Numbered from the stretch's first letter, positions 6,910 to 15,517 are shown. The stretch: 32,420 nucleotides of DNA from Candidatus Moraniibacteriota bacterium (GCA_013336225.1 JAAXUC010000004.1:1-32420), one strand, 5' to 3'. Numbers and translations: made by a program. The notes: generated by a model not told the origin, from the sequence alone.

Positions 6910-7401
6910 ATGGAAGAATTAATTAAAACATTTCACATCGACATTAAACTCATCCTCGCTCAATTGGTGAACTTTGCTATTGTGCTTTTCGTGTTGAAGA
7001 AATTTGCCTATGGTCCAGTGCTGAAGATGATGGAAGAGCGTACAGTGAAAATTGAAAAGGGCATCAAAGATGCTGAAAATGCTGGGAAAAAATTGACTGA
7101 GATCACTGAAAAAGAAAAAGCAGTGTTGGTTGAAGCTCGCAAGCTTGCGCAAGAAATTGTGGCTAAAGCTGAAGCCGTGGCAATTAAGAATAAGGAAGAA
7201 ATCATTGTTGAGGCTAAGGCGCAAGGCGAAAAAATTCTTGCTGACAGCGCAAAAAAGATTGAGCAGGAAAAGAATCAAATGCTGCAAGAAGTGAAAGGGC
7301 AAATCGCGAGCCTAGTCATTTCTGCAACGAGTAAGATTATCGATGAGAAGTTGGATTTGGAAAAAGATAAGGCTATTATAGAAAAAGCGATAAATGACTA
7401 G
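6910..7401 (+). CDS. atpF: F0F1 ATP synthase subunit b
   Basis: Peripheral stalk subunit linking F0 to F1. One N-terminal transmembrane helix (about 12-30, LILAQLVNFAIVLFVLKKF) precedes a long charged coiled-coil rich in Lys, Glu and Ala (DAENAGKKLTEITEKEKAV onward), ending in a helix that binds delta. At 163 residues it is the standard length. It lies 62 nt after atpE with no Shine-Dalgarno, and a family B repeat starts immediately after its stop. Confidence 0.95.
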   Translation: MEELIKTFHIDIKLILAQLVNFAIVLFVLKKFAYGPVLKMMEERTVKIEKGIKDAENAGKKLTEITEKEKAVLVEARKLAQEIVAKAEAVAIKNKEEIIVEAKAQGEKILADSAKKIEQEKNQMLQEVKGQIASLVISATSKIIDEKLDLEKDKAIIEKAIND

Positions 7402-7523
7402 GAATTTCGAAGTATGAATTTTGAATTTCGAATGAAATCAGAATGAAAGAATGTTTAAAACATTAAAAATTTAGAAATTAAAAATTGATTCAAAATTCAA
7501 AATTGGAAATTCAAAATTATTTT
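7402..7523. repeat. AT-rich hairpin repeat, family B copy 2
   Basis: Fills the whole atpF-atpH gap. GAATTTTGAATTTCGAAT is mirrored by ATTGATTCAAAATTCAAAATT, and the core AAATCAGAATG...GAATGTTTAAAA is shared with 5934-6050. Confidence 0.75.
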
Positions 7524-7524
7524 T

Positions 7525-7926
7525 ATGAAAATAAGCATTAAACAATATTCCCAAACACTTTTTGATCTGACAGATGGGAAATCTGAGCAGGATGTTTTGG
7601 CTGTGCTTAAAAATTTTGCCGAACAACTCAAGCGAGATGGTCAATTGAAAAATGCTGGGAAAATTATGGAAAAATTCAGTGACTTGCATGATGCTGCTAA
7701 TGGAATGGTGGTGGCTGAAGTTGTTGTTTCCAAGGAAATCGCGACTGATGAACTTGAAAAAGTGAGAGAATTTGTTGCAAAAAAATATGCCGCCAAAGAG
7801 GTTGAACTGAAAATTGTGATTGATGAGAAAATTCAGGGAGGAATTGTTATAAGGGTTGGGGATGAAGTGATTGATGGAAGTGTTGCGATGCAGCTCAAGA
7901 GATTAAAAAATATTTTAAGTAAATAA
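7525..7926 (+). CDS. atpH: F0F1 ATP synthase subunit delta (short form)
   Basis: Joins the peripheral stalk to the top of F1. The N-terminal [14 protein letters not shown] and the C-terminal [20 protein letters not shown] followed by KRLKNIL are the two diagnostic delta/OSCP blocks. At 133 residues it is about 45 shorter than typical (about 175-180), the loss falling in the middle of the helical N-terminal domain. Both ends are intact, so this looks like a lineage-specific short form rather than a truncation. It lies 22 nt before atpA. Confidence 0.9.
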   Translation: MKISIKQYSQTLFDLTDGKSEQDVLAVLKNFAEQLKRDGQLKNAGKIMEKFSDLHDAANGMVVAEVVVSKEIATDELEKVREFVAKKYAAKEVELKIVIDEKIQGGIVIRVGDEVIDGSVAMQLKRLKNILSK

Positions 7927-7948
7927 TTATCGTTTTAATAAAAAGAAT

Positions 7949-9451
7949 ATGAATAAAGATTTCATAGTTGAACAATTGAAAAAGCAGATTGAAAATTTCA
8001 CAACTGAAACCACCACGGAGAAAGTTGGCAGCGTGATTGAAATTGGGGATGGTGTGGCTCGCGTTTCTGGACTTTCAGATTTGATGGCCAGCGAAATGGT
8101 TGAATTTACCAATGGAGAAATCGGCGTGGCGCTTAATCTTGAAGAAGATCGCGTGGGTGTGATCGTGCTTGGAAATTATACTGCAATCAAAGAAGGTGAC
8201 GTTGTGAAGGCGACTGGCAAAGTTCTTTCAATTCCAGTGGCTGATGCCATGATTGGACGTGTGATTAATCCGCTTGGAATTCCAGTGGATGGCAAAGGAG
8301 ACATTGTGGCTGACAAGTTCTATCCAGTGGAAAAAATTGCGCCTGGTGTGATCACTCGAAAATCAGTGCATCAACCTGTGCAAACTGGGATTAAAGCTAT
8401 TGATGCGATGATTCCAATTGGACGCGGACAGCGCGAACTGATCATTGGTGATCGTCAGACTGGAAAGACTGCAATTGCAATTGACACCATCATCAATCAA
8501 AAAGGTCAAAACATGAAATGCATCTATGTGGCCATTGGTCAGAAGGAATCAAAAATTGCACGCATCTTGGGAGAATTGGAAAAACGCGGAGCCATGGAAT
8601 ATACCACCATCATTGTGGCGGGAGCTTCTGAATCTTCAGCGCTTTCATACATTTCCCCATATTCAGGTTGCGCTTTGGGAGAATATTTCATGGATAAAGG
8701 GGAAGACGTTTTGATTGTGTTTGATGATCTTTCTCGTCATGCTTGGGCATATCGTCAAATCTCCTTGATTTTGAAACGTCCGCCTGGACGCGAAGCTTAT
8801 CCTGGAGATGTTTTCTATTTGCATTCTCGTCTTTTGGAAAGAAGTGCGAAACTTAATGAAGATTTTGGTGGTGGTTCGATGACTGCACTTCCGATTATTG
8901 AAACTCAAGCTGGAGATGTTTCAGCGTACATTCCGACCAATGTGATTTCAATCACAGACGGACAAATCTTTTTGGAGTCAGATCTTTTCTATAAAGGAAT
9001 TCGTCCAGCGGTGAATGTGGGACTTTCAGTTTCTCGCGTGGGTGGTTCTGCTCAAATCAAAGCCATGAAAAAAGTGGCTGGAAAAATTCGTTTGGAGCTT
9101 GCCCAGTTTCGCGAGTTGGAAGCTTTTGCTCAATTCGGATCTGATCTTGATGAGCGAACTCGCGCGCAGATTGAACGCGGAAGAAGATCAGTTGAAATTC
9201 TCAAGCAAGGACAATATGAACCAATGTTGGTTGAGCATCAAGTTGCAATTCTCTATGCCTTGGCAAATGGATTTGTGGATGATGTGCCAGTGGAAGACGT
9301 CCGCTCCTGGGAAGCAGATTTTCACAAATATCTTGATTCGCAAGCCAAAGAAACAGTGGCTATGATTGCTGAAAAGAAAGAGCTTAGCGACGAAGTGATT
9401 GCCGCCTTGGAAAAAGCAATCAAAGAATTTAAAGAAGTTTATCAAAAGTAG
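7949..9451 (+). CDS. atpA: F0F1 ATP synthase subunit alpha
   Basis: Regulatory nucleotide-binding subunit of the F1 hexamer. The N-terminal barrel ([17 protein letters not shown]) is followed by the Walker A loop GDRQTGKT (167-174), Walker B-type [17 protein letters not shown], the family signature region [17 protein letters not shown] with the arginine finger, and the C-terminal helical domain. The 500-residue length is standard. No Shine-Dalgarno. Codon use matches the rest of the operon. Confidence 0.97.
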   Translation: MNKDFIVEQLKKQIENFTTETTTEKVGSVIEIGDGVARVSGLSDLMASEMVEFTNGEIGVALNLEEDRVGVIVLGNYTAIKEGDVVKATGKVLSIPVADAMIGRVINPLGIPVDGKGDIVADKFYPVEKIAPGVITRKSVHQPVQTGIKAIDAMIPIGRGQRELIIGDRQTGKTAIAIDTIINQKGQNMKCIYVAIGQKESKIARILGELEKRGAMEYTTIIVAGASESSALSYISPYSGCALGEYFMDKGEDVLIVFDDLSRHAWAYRQISLILKRPPGREAYPGDVFYLHSRLLERSAKLNEDFGGGSMTALPIIETQAGDVSAYIPTNVISITDGQIFLESDLFYKGIRPAVNVGLSVSRVGGSAQIKAMKKVAGKIRLELAQFRELEAFAQFGSDLDERTRAQIERGRRSVEILKQGQYEPMLVEHQVAILYALANGFVDDVPVEDVRSWEADFHKYLDSQAKETVAMIAEKKELSDEVIAALEKAIKEFKEVYQK

Positions 9452-9590
9452 TGAAAGTCTAAAGTGTAAGGTCTAGGTACTAAAACAAATCCAAAGTAAA
9501 AAGTATAAACGGCTCGCATTTTAATTTAAACTTTAGAATTTAGATTTGAATTAGACTTTAAAATTTAGCATTTAGAATTTTATAAAACAG
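9452..9590. repeat. AT-rich imperfect hairpin repeat in the atpA-atpG gap
   Basis: Variants of AAGTCTAAAGT and TTAGAATTTAGATTTGAATT recur here in both orientations (AGTCTAAAG on the left, TTAGACTTT on the right). It is a different sequence family from those at 5934 and 7402 but the same type: a non-coding, AT-rich, self-complementary gap filler. Confidence 0.55.
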
Positions 9591-9592
9591 TT

Positions 9593-10552
9593 ATGGCTTC
9601 ATCATTAGATATAAAGCGTCGAATTCGTTCGATTAATAGCACTAAAAAAATCACTCGCGCAATGGAGATGGTTAGTGCTGCCAAAATGCGCAGAGCGGTG
9701 GCTAGCGTGCTTGGTATCCGTCCCTATGCTCACAGTGCCTGGAGTGTGCTGACTAATTTGGCGCGAGCTTTTGAGGCCTCACAGGGTAGTGGCTTCTTGG
9801 ATGTGCGCGAAGTTAAAAGCGTGCTGATGGTTGTGGTGACAAGTAGTCGCGGTCTTTGTGGATCATTTAACACGCAGATTGCCAAGAAGATTAAGGAGGA
9901 AATTTTGCATCCGGAAAAATTGAAGATCAATCGCATTGGAAAAAAGAAAATTGAATCCAATGTTAAAAATGAGGATTTGAAAATTGATTTCATCACGGTT
10001 GGCAAGAAGGGTGAAAACCTGGTGCGCAAGCTTGGCAAGGAAATTGTGGCGGCTTTCGCTGATGGGGGAGCTTTTGCAAAAGTGGTCGACATCAAACCGC
10101 TGTCTAAGATTGTAATGGATGACTATTTGGCTAAGAAATATGACAAGGTTGTGGTGATTTATACTGATTATGTTTCTGCAGTGAATCAGCAAACTCGCAT
10201 TCGTCAGATTTTGCCAATTTCCAAAATTGACATTGAAAAGCAAATTGCTGAGATAGATATGCTAGCTAAGGAATATGGATTGGAAAAACCGATGGTGGAA
10301 TATAAGGTTGAGCCGAGTCCGGCAGAGGTTTTGGAATTCATCATTCCGCGCTTGATTGAGATGCAACTTTTTCATGCAATTTTGGAATCGCAAGCTTCTG
10401 AGCAAAGTGCTCGCATGCTTGCCATGAGAAACGCCACGGATGCAGCGGGAGAGATGAGTGAGGATCTGACCTTGGCATATAATCAAATCAGGCAAGGAAA
10501 GATCACGCAGGAAATTGCAGAGATCAGCGCTGGTCGCGCTGCTCTGGAGTAG
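9593..10552 (+). CDS. atpG: F0F1 ATP synthase subunit gamma
   Basis: Central rotor shaft. The N-terminal helix motif IKRRIRSINSTKKITRAMEM and SSRGLCGSFN, and the C-terminal helix block ATDAAGEMSEDLTLAYNQIR with ITQEIAEISAGRAAL, are characteristic. At 319 residues it is about 30 longer than the common form (about 286). The excess lies around 105-130 (HPEKLKINRIGKKKIESNVK), in the Rossmann-like domain facing outward. It is the last gene before the minus-strand small-gene block; a REP-like hairpin follows 10 nt after the stop. Confidence 0.95.
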   Translation: MASSLDIKRRIRSINSTKKITRAMEMVSAAKMRRAVASVLGIRPYAHSAWSVLTNLARAFEASQGSGFLDVREVKSVLMVVVTSSRGLCGSFNTQIAKKIKEEILHPEKLKINRIGKKKIESNVKNEDLKIDFITVGKKGENLVRKLGKEIVAAFADGGAFAKVVDIKPLSKIVMDDYLAKKYDKVVVIYTDYVSAVNQQTRIRQILPISKIDIEKQIAEIDMLAKEYGLEKPMVEYKVEPSPAEVLEFIIPRLIEMQLFHAILESQASEQSARMLAMRNATDAAGEMSEDLTLAYNQIRQGKITQEIAEISAGRAALE

Positions 10553-10562
10553 AACTCATTGT

Positions 10563-10590
10563 GTCATTCCCGCGAAAGCGGGAATCCAGG
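10563..10590 (+). repeat. REP-like palindrome GTCATTCCCGC type
   Basis: ATTCCCGC-GAAA-GCGGGAAT forms a perfect 8-bp stem with a GNRA-type loop, flanked by GTC and CCAGG. This is a repeat type seen in many bacteria. It may also help terminate atpG transcripts although no T run follows. Confidence 0.8.
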
Positions 10591-10902
10591 ATTTAACTCG
10601 CTAAATTATATTTTCTGATTTAAATTTAGTTTGTACCTTTATTATTAAAATTATAGTTGAATTAACTTTTCTTTTAATAGAAAAGTTACAAAAGAAATCG
10701 CAACCTGATGAAGATACTGTGGCAAAAACTTCACTCTTCACTAAAATTTACACTGCGCGCCTTCGCTTGCTAGCGGGCGCTACGTTTCAAAATTTCTTAA
10801 CGCTCATTACTCGTTTTTCGCCTACGTACTTCATATGGTTGCAGGGGAATGCGGAAATGCAGAACGCAAATTCAAAAATGCAATTCAGAACTCAATTAAT
10901 AT

Positions 10903-10948
10903 GTCATCCTGAGCGAAGTTGTGTAATCACAACGAAGTCGAAGGATCT
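10903..10948 (+). repeat. REP-like element GTCATCCTGAGCGAAG type
   Basis: Starts GTCATCCTGAGCGAAG and ends CGAAGGATCT, with an inner TTGTG-TAAT-CACAA stem. It shares the GTCATCCTGA head and AGGATCT tail with the palindrome at 1969-1994. Confidence 0.75.
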
Positions 10949-10986
10949 GAGTTAAGTTCTGATAGTATCTTTGAAAAATTGGGAAA

Positions 10987-11034
10987 ATAAAAAAGCCTCA
11001 CCATACACCAATTGGTGCTTTGGCAAGGCTTTTG
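10987..11034 (-). terminator. Terminator of small gene 11056-11382
   Basis: Nested inverted repeats AGCCT/AGGCT around CACCAATTGGTG, with a run of T on the minus strand. A second 10-bp hairpin (GAAGTGAACA/TGTTCACTTC, 11038-11062) overlaps the stop codon. Confidence 0.7.
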
Positions 11035-11055
11035 CTTGAAGTGAACAATGTTTGT

Positions 11056-11382
11056 TCACTTCTCGATCAATATGACCAGGTTGGTCAATTGTTCGAGTGA
11101 TCCTTTTGCGATGACGTGGGTCATCTGACCCGGGTTATTTTGGCCATTGTCTTGAAAAGAGATGGAAAGAGGAAAACGAAGATTCAGGTTTTCTGCTTGT
11201 ATGATGCACAGGTCTTCGAATTTTCCCGTTATTTTTATCCACTCTTCAGTTCCAAGCCCTGGTTCGAGCATGACTGCGGAACATCTCCCTGATTCTGATG
11301 CGGCCCCTGCAAGAAAATCACATAGTCTTGAATAATTTTTACGGATTTCTTGCGGGATACGTTTGCTGTTAACAGTTTTCAT
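11056..11382 (-). CDS. Hypothetical protein, 108 aa
   Basis: Family not recognised. The start MKTVNSKRIPQEIRKNYSRL is set by a strong GGAGGAGG Shine-Dalgarno; the open frame upstream overlaps the promoter. The protein looks soluble and alpha/beta: a basic helical N-terminus, then a strand-rich half (WIKITGKFEDLCIIQAENL, LRFPLSISF) and a C-terminal helix EQLTNLVILIEK. Three cysteines have no metal spacing. First of four minus-strand small genes between atpG and atpD, each with its own promoter and terminator. It ends with TGA. Confidence 0.68.
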   Translation of the reverse strand: MKTVNSKRIPQEIRKNYSRLCDFLAGAASESGRCSAVMLEPGLGTEEWIKITGKFEDLCIIQAENLNLRFPLSISFQDNGQNNPGQMTHVIAKGSLEQLTNLVILIEK

Positions 11383-11408
11383 GGTCTTCCTCCTCCTGCT
11401 TAAGATAT

Positions 11409-11459
11409 GTTGAAACGATGTCAACCATATATAATACACCTAAATCATCATTTTGTCAA
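11409..11459 (-). promoter_or_regulatory. Sigma70 promoter with start-site inverted repeat
   Basis: TTGACA (11454-11459), 17 bp, TATTAT (11431-11436), 5 nt, then GTTGA-CATCGTT-TCAAC (11409-11425). The -35 and spacer are nearly identical to those of the promoter at 12237-12265. Confidence 0.82.
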
Positions 11460-11530
11460 TAGTTTGAAGTTCTTGTTCTGTTTATGGCTAGCTTGAGCCG
11501 TGAATAGATGAGTATTTTGAAAAAGAAAAA
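11429..11530 (-). repeat. Duplicated promoter/intergenic block, copy 1
   Basis: About 100 bp, roughly 80% identical by eye to 12234-12335. It runs from the -10 box through the -35, a less conserved middle, and GTGAATAGATGAGTATTTTG up to the terminator A-run of the next cassette. Confidence 0.75.
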
Positions 11531-11555
11531 CCCCGGACAATAATGTGTCAGGGGT
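11526..11555 (-). terminator. Terminator of small gene 11579-11785
   Basis: Minus-strand stem from ACCCCGGACA/TGTCAGGGGT (one mismatch) with a T5 run. Confidence 0.75.
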
Positions 11556-11578
11556 AATGGTAGAGATTCTGATTAAGG

Positions 11579-11785
11579 TTAACGTTTTTTGGATGTAATA
11601 ATCAGAATGATGATCGGTATGATGATCATGGCCATGACGATGCAGATTGAGATGATGAGCATGGTGGTGTCACCAGGATTTAGCTTTGCTCCATGGGGAT
11701 GAGCATGAAATGTCTCATTCATGTGAGCGTGGGCTAATGTAACCATGGAAAGAACTGTGAGGAGTGATGCAAGAAACTTTTTCAT
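11579..11785 (-). CDS. Small exported/membrane protein with His-rich segment, 68 aa
   Basis: A lysine start and hydrophobic run MKKFLASLLTVLSMVTLAHA resemble a signal peptide with cleavage after AHA. It is followed by a histidine-rich stretch HMNETFHAHPHG (four His in 12 residues) and a second hydrophobic helix TMLIISICIVMAMIIIPIII ending ITSKKR. The likely topology is an extracytoplasmic His-rich head with a single anchor, or a hairpin. The His cluster suggests metal binding, which is an inference. The start has an AGGAGG site 6 nt upstream; promoter at 11827-11856. No family recognised. Confidence 0.68.
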   Translation of the reverse strand: MKKFLASLLTVLSMVTLAHAHMNETFHAHPHGAKLNPGDTTMLIISICIVMAMIIIPIIILIITSKKR

Positions 11786-11826
11786 TTGAAACCTCCTGTG
11801 GACTTAGTTTGGGAATCGTTTATAGC

Positions 11827-11856
11827 AAGGTAGCATGAAATCATGTTTTAAGTCAA
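11827..11856 (-). promoter_or_regulatory. Promoter of small gene 11579-11785
   Basis: TTGACT (11851-11856), 18-bp spacer ending in an extended-10 TGC, TACCTT (11827-11832). Weaker -10 than its neighbours, and no start-site inverted repeat. Confidence 0.5.
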
Positions 11857-11885
11857 AAATGCAATTCAAAATTCAAGAAATTGAA

Positions 11886-11909
11886 TTTTGATAGTAGTTT
11901 TGAAGAATC
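11886..11909 (-). repeat. Recurrent post-terminator motif, copy 2
   Basis: TTTTGATAGTAGTTTTGAAG, next to the U-run of the 11957-12175 gene terminator. It matches the copy at 6057-6080. Confidence 0.65.
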
Positions 11910-11916
11910 AAGAAAG

Positions 11917-11949
11917 AAAAAACCACCACTCAAGTTTCTGAGTGATGGT
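11917..11949 (-). terminator. Terminator of small gene 11957-12175
   Basis: ACCACCACTCAAG-TTT-CTGAGTGATGGT with a T6 run on the minus strand. Nearly identical to the terminator at 12331-12362. Confidence 0.78.
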
Positions 11950-11956
11950 AGTATGC

Positions 11957-12175
11957 TTATTTGAAAGTGGGGAGCCCCTTTTCTTCAAGATATGCCAATC
12001 TTCTGGCAGCTTGCAGGAGTTTATCTTCGCCACTGAGAATAAAAAGTATCCCAGGGACGATGCAATCAACGTATTGTCCAGAAAAGTAATAAGTGTTGTT
12101 ACTTATCTGGAGGCCAAGATCGCTAGCGATCCGTTCTGTGGAAATTTTTGCAGTTGAATATTCAAACGCTGGCAT
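11957..12175 (-). CDS. Small hypothetical protein, 72 aa, paralog of 12372-12608
   Basis: Unknown family, but clearly a tandem paralog of the next gene: both share MP.F.Y, the block IA.DLGL.I...YY, a central VD..VPGI.FIL.GE..LLQ.AR, and a Y.K/E-rich end. The start is set by AGGAGG 8 nt before ATG (a GTG 9 nt earlier is less likely). It looks like a compact alpha/beta soluble protein. It is a single-gene unit with promoter at 12237-12265 and terminator at 11917-11949; the terminator is also shared with the paralog, so a whole cassette was duplicated. Confidence 0.7.
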   Translation of the reverse strand: MPAFEYSTAKISTERIASDLGLQISNNTYYFSGQYVDCIVPGILFILSGEDKLLQAARRLAYLEEKGLPTFK

Positions 12176-12204
12176 GTTGCACACCTCCTCCTATTTTTTA
12201 GTGC

Positions 12205-12265
12205 GTTGAAATGATTTAAAAATCAATCAACCTTATAGTATACATCTAAATCATCATTTTGTCAA
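12205..12265 (-). promoter_or_regulatory. Sigma70 promoter with start-site inverted repeat
   Basis: TTGACA (12260-12265), 17 bp, TATACT (12237-12242), 5 nt, then a longer inverted repeat GTTGA-TTGATTT...AAATCAT-TTCAAC (12205-12231). Confidence 0.82.
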
Positions 12266-12335
12266 CAGTTTGAGATTCTAATTCTGTTTGTGGCTCAAGA
12301 AAGCCGTGAATAGATGAGTATTTTGAAAAGAAAAA
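12234..12335 (-). repeat. Duplicated promoter/intergenic block, copy 2
   Basis: Counterpart of 11429-11530. The best conserved parts are the -35/spacer region and GCCGTGAATAGATGAGTATT. Confidence 0.75.
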
Positions 12336-12362
12336 ACCACCACTCAAGTTTTTGAGTGATGG
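12331..12362 (-). terminator. Terminator of small gene 12372-12608
   Basis: AAAAAACCACCACTCAAG with matching CTTGAGTG-type arm and ATGG, T6 on the minus strand. Paralogous to 11917-11949. Confidence 0.78.
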
Positions 12363-12371
12363 CAAGATGTT

Positions 12372-12608
12372 TCATCTTGATTTTGTTTTTGATTCGGGAC
12401 GCGGGAATATCTGCTCTTTGAGATAGGGCAATTCTCTGGCGACTTGCAAAAGAGTTGCTTCTCCATCAAGAATGAAAAATATTCCAGGCACAACATGATC
12501 GACGTGATTGTTGTTCAGGTAGTAAGCGCCATCGATTATCTTGAGTCCAAGGTCCTTGGCGATTGTTTCAGGAAAAACTTCCTTTTCTGGATATGAGAAT
12601 ATTGGCAT
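12372..12608 (-). CDS. Small hypothetical protein, 78 aa, paralog of 11957-12175
   Basis: Starts MPIFSYPEKEVFPETIAKDL after an AGGAGG site; an earlier TTG in frame is unlikely. The shared family blocks are IAKDLGLKI, AYYLN, VDHVVPGIFFILDGEATLLQ and ARELPYLKEQ. The C-terminus is longer and basic (PESKTKSR). It ends in TGA. First-transcribed of the block, adjacent to atpD but on the opposite strand. Function unknown; the conserved VPGI.FIL.GE core is the best handle for a search. Confidence 0.7.
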   Translation of the reverse strand: MPIFSYPEKEVFPETIAKDLGLKIIDGAYYLNNNHVDHVVPGIFFILDGEATLLQVARELPYLKEQIFPRPESKTKSR

Positions 12609-12659
12609 TTGCAACCTCCTTTTATATTTTTTTCTTGATTAGCATTGATATATTTATTG

Positions 12660-12687
12660 ATTATATATCTAAATTGGTAGAAGTAAA
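12660..12687 (-). promoter_or_regulatory. Promoter of small gene 12372-12608
   Basis: TTTACT (12682-12687), 16 bp, TATAAT (12660-12665). No clear start-site inverted repeat here. Confidence 0.6.
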
Positions 12688-12713
12688 GTAGTAGCGGTAT
12701 TAAGAATTGAAAT

Positions 12714-12775
12714 ATTAACGAATTATGAATTAACGAATTTTGAATTTCAAGCTGTTAATGTGTTAATCCGTTAAT
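12714..12775. repeat. ATTAACG palindromic repeat, family A copy 2
   Basis: ATTAACGAATT..GAATTAACGAATTTTGAAT mirrored by GTTAATGTGTTAATCCGTTAAT. Lies 52 bp upstream of atpD. Confidence 0.75.
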
Positions 12776-12815
12776 AAATAATTTTGAATTTAAATAACAA
12801 GTAAATAATTAGTAG

Positions 12816-14198
<1,383 letters not shown>

Positions 14199-14199
14199 A

Positions 14200-14348
14200 T
14201 TTTTTATTTCATAATTTGAAATTTAAAATTTTTAATTTAAAATCAAATCAAAATGATAAAATGTCAAAATTTTAAAATAGATTTGAAATTTAAAGATTAA
14301 AAATTTAAAAATTGATTTCAAATTTCAAATTAAAAATTTCAAATTAAT
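14200..14348. repeat. AT-rich hairpin repeat, family B-like copy 3
   Basis: Fills the atpD-atpC gap. TTTGAAATTTAAAATTTTTA is mirrored by AATTGATTTCAAATTTCAAA, with a core AAATCAAAATGATAAAATGT that resembles the core of the 5934 and 7402 copies. Confidence 0.65.
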
Positions 14349-14351
14349 TGT

Positions 14352-14789
14352 ATGTCTACAAAAATAAAGTTTAAGATAGTTACTCCTGAAAAAACAGTTT
14401 CTGAGCAAGAAGTTGATCAAGTAACCTTGCCTGTTTTGGATGGGCAAGTGACCATCTTGCCAGGACATCGCAGTTATATTGCAGCGCTTAAGGCTGGGGA
14501 AGTGATGCTGAAAGTTGGTGGCAAAGAAATTTTATTGGTGACTTCAGGTGGATTCATTGAGTTTAATGACAACACCTTGGTGGTGTTGGCTGACACCGCT
14601 GAAGCAGCTGAAGATATTGATTTGAAACGCGCTGAAGAAGCACGGAAACGCGCTGAAGATTTGAAGCATGAAAAAGTCACCATGAATGAAATGGAATATG
14701 CTCGGGTGGCAGCTGCCATTGAAAAGGAAATGGCGCGCGTGCGCGTGGCCAAAAAGCATCACACCAGGCATGGAATCAAGATTGACTAG
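14352..14789 (+). CDS. atpC: F0F1 ATP synthase subunit epsilon
   Basis: Central-stalk subunit that couples gamma to the c-ring and can inhibit ATP hydrolysis. The N-terminal beta-sandwich is visible (KIVTPEKTVSEQEVDQVTLP, DGQVTILPGH, VTSGGFIEFND), followed by a full C-terminal helical hairpin (KRAEEARKRAEDLKHEKVTM onward), so the regulatory arm is retained. At 145 residues it is typical. A terminator at 14813-14833 closes the atp locus. Confidence 0.95.
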   Translation: MSTKIKFKIVTPEKTVSEQEVDQVTLPVLDGQVTILPGHRSYIAALKAGEVMLKVGGKEILLVTSGGFIEFNDNTLVVLADTAEAAEDIDLKRAEEARKRAEDLKHEKVTMNEMEYARVAAAIEKEMARVRVAKKHHTRHGIKID

Positions 14790-14812
14790 ATAGTTTTGCA
14801 CTTCATAAAAAG

Positions 14813-14833
14813 CGGAGCCATGCTCCGTTTTTT
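14813..14833 (+). terminator. Terminator of the atp locus
   Basis: CGGAGC-CAT-GCTCCG followed by TTTTTT. Confidence 0.88.
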
Positions 14834-14849
14834 GTTTTTCAGGAAACTG

Positions 14850-14879
14850 TTGACAGCCCCCTAGAAATGGGAGTAAGAT
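14850..14879 (+). promoter_or_regulatory. Promoter of the hydrogenase/complex-I-like operon
   Basis: TTGACA (14850-14855), 18-bp spacer, TAAGAT (14874-14879), located after the atpC terminator and 90 nt before the first gene of the next operon. Confidence 0.7.
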
Positions 14880-14929
14880 GAAAAATATCGTATAAACACA
14901 CTTAATAGAGCCTTGAAAATAAAAATGTC

Positions 14930-14956
14930 GCAGCAATTGCTGCCTTTTTATTTTTT
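14930..14956 (+). terminator. Terminator-like hairpin in the leader (possible attenuator)
   Basis: GCAGC-AATT-GCTGC followed by CTTTTTATTTTTT, lying between the promoter at 14850 and the start codon at 14969. The position suggests leaky termination or attenuation of the following operon. Confidence 0.55.
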
Positions 14957-14968
14957 ATATCGAATAAT

Positions 14969-15508
14969 ATGAAATTTCTTCAATTGCTTAAAATTTTGTT
15001 TTTGGGGCCGAAAGTCACTGAAAATGCTGAAAAAATCAAAGAAACAGACAAAGACGACTCTTTTGAAGCGGTGGGAAAGGAGCTTAAAGAAACCATTCAG
15101 CATCTGTATGGTGGGCGCTCATTGCGAATTCGTGCAGTTGATGCAGGATCTACCAATGCGGAAGAGATTGAATTTACCGCGCTAAATAACGCTTATTATG
15201 ACATTGACCGCTTCGGTCTGACTTTTGTGGCGTCTCCAAGGCACGCAGACATGCTGTTTGTGTCTGGACCAGTGACGCGCAATTTGGAAAAAGCTTTGCT
15301 GACAACCTATGAGGCTGCACCTAGTCCTTGCATTGTGGTGGCTCTGGGTGACGGTGCTATTGATGGCGGAATCTGGAAAGATTCCTATGCGGTGGTGGGT
15401 GGTGTGGAAAAGGTCATCCCTGTGCATATCAGAATCCCGGGAAATCCTCCTCGTCCAATTGAAATTTTGCGCGGGGTTCTTCATGCTCTTAATCAGAAAA
15501 ATTTTTAA
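14969..15508 (+). CDS. hyfI: NuoB/HyfI-like small subunit lacking all Fe-S cysteines
   Basis: Homolog of the 20-kDa small subunit of group 4 hydrogenases and complex I, which normally holds the [4Fe-4S] cluster next to the active site. The fold is well conserved: RIRAVDAGS, NAYYDIDRFGLTFVASPRHA, DMLFVSGPVTRNLEKAL, YAVVGGVEKVIPVHIRIPG and PPRPIEILRG. All four cluster ligands are replaced: the C-N-G-C motif reads T62-N-A-E65, the GDC cysteine is G129, and the PGCPP cysteine is N159. Only one Cys remains, in PSPC just upstream. The protein should be cluster-free. First gene of a five-gene operon, with no ferredoxin-type subunit. The N-terminal 50 residues are charged and variable. Confidence 0.88.
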   Translation: MKFLQLLKILFLGPKVTENAEKIKETDKDDSFEAVGKELKETIQHLYGGRSLRIRAVDAGSTNAEEIEFTALNNAYYDIDRFGLTFVASPRHADMLFVSGPVTRNLEKALLTTYEAAPSPCIVVALGDGAIDGGIWKDSYAVVGGVEKVIPVHIRIPGNPPRPIEILRGVLHALNQKNF

Positions 15509-15517
15509 TACAATTGT

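Larger units (their letters stand above)
10553..10986. other. Gene-free stretch made of dispersed repeats
   Basis: No convincing gene. It holds a GTCATTCCCGC palindrome (10563-10590), an AACTTTTCT/AGAAAAGTT inverted repeat near 10666-10690, a GC-richer patch with palindromic GCTTGCTAGCGGGCGC near 10760, a GTCATCCTGAGCGAAG element (10903-10948) and a post-terminator motif (10957-10980). A 78-codon frame here consists of repeat sequence and is not believed. Confidence 0.6.

Noticed and set aside
10719-10955. 78-codon + strand open frame
   Set aside because: It consists of dispersed repeat sequence (GTCATCCTGAGCGAAG element and a GC-rich palindrome), has no start signal and an implausible composition.
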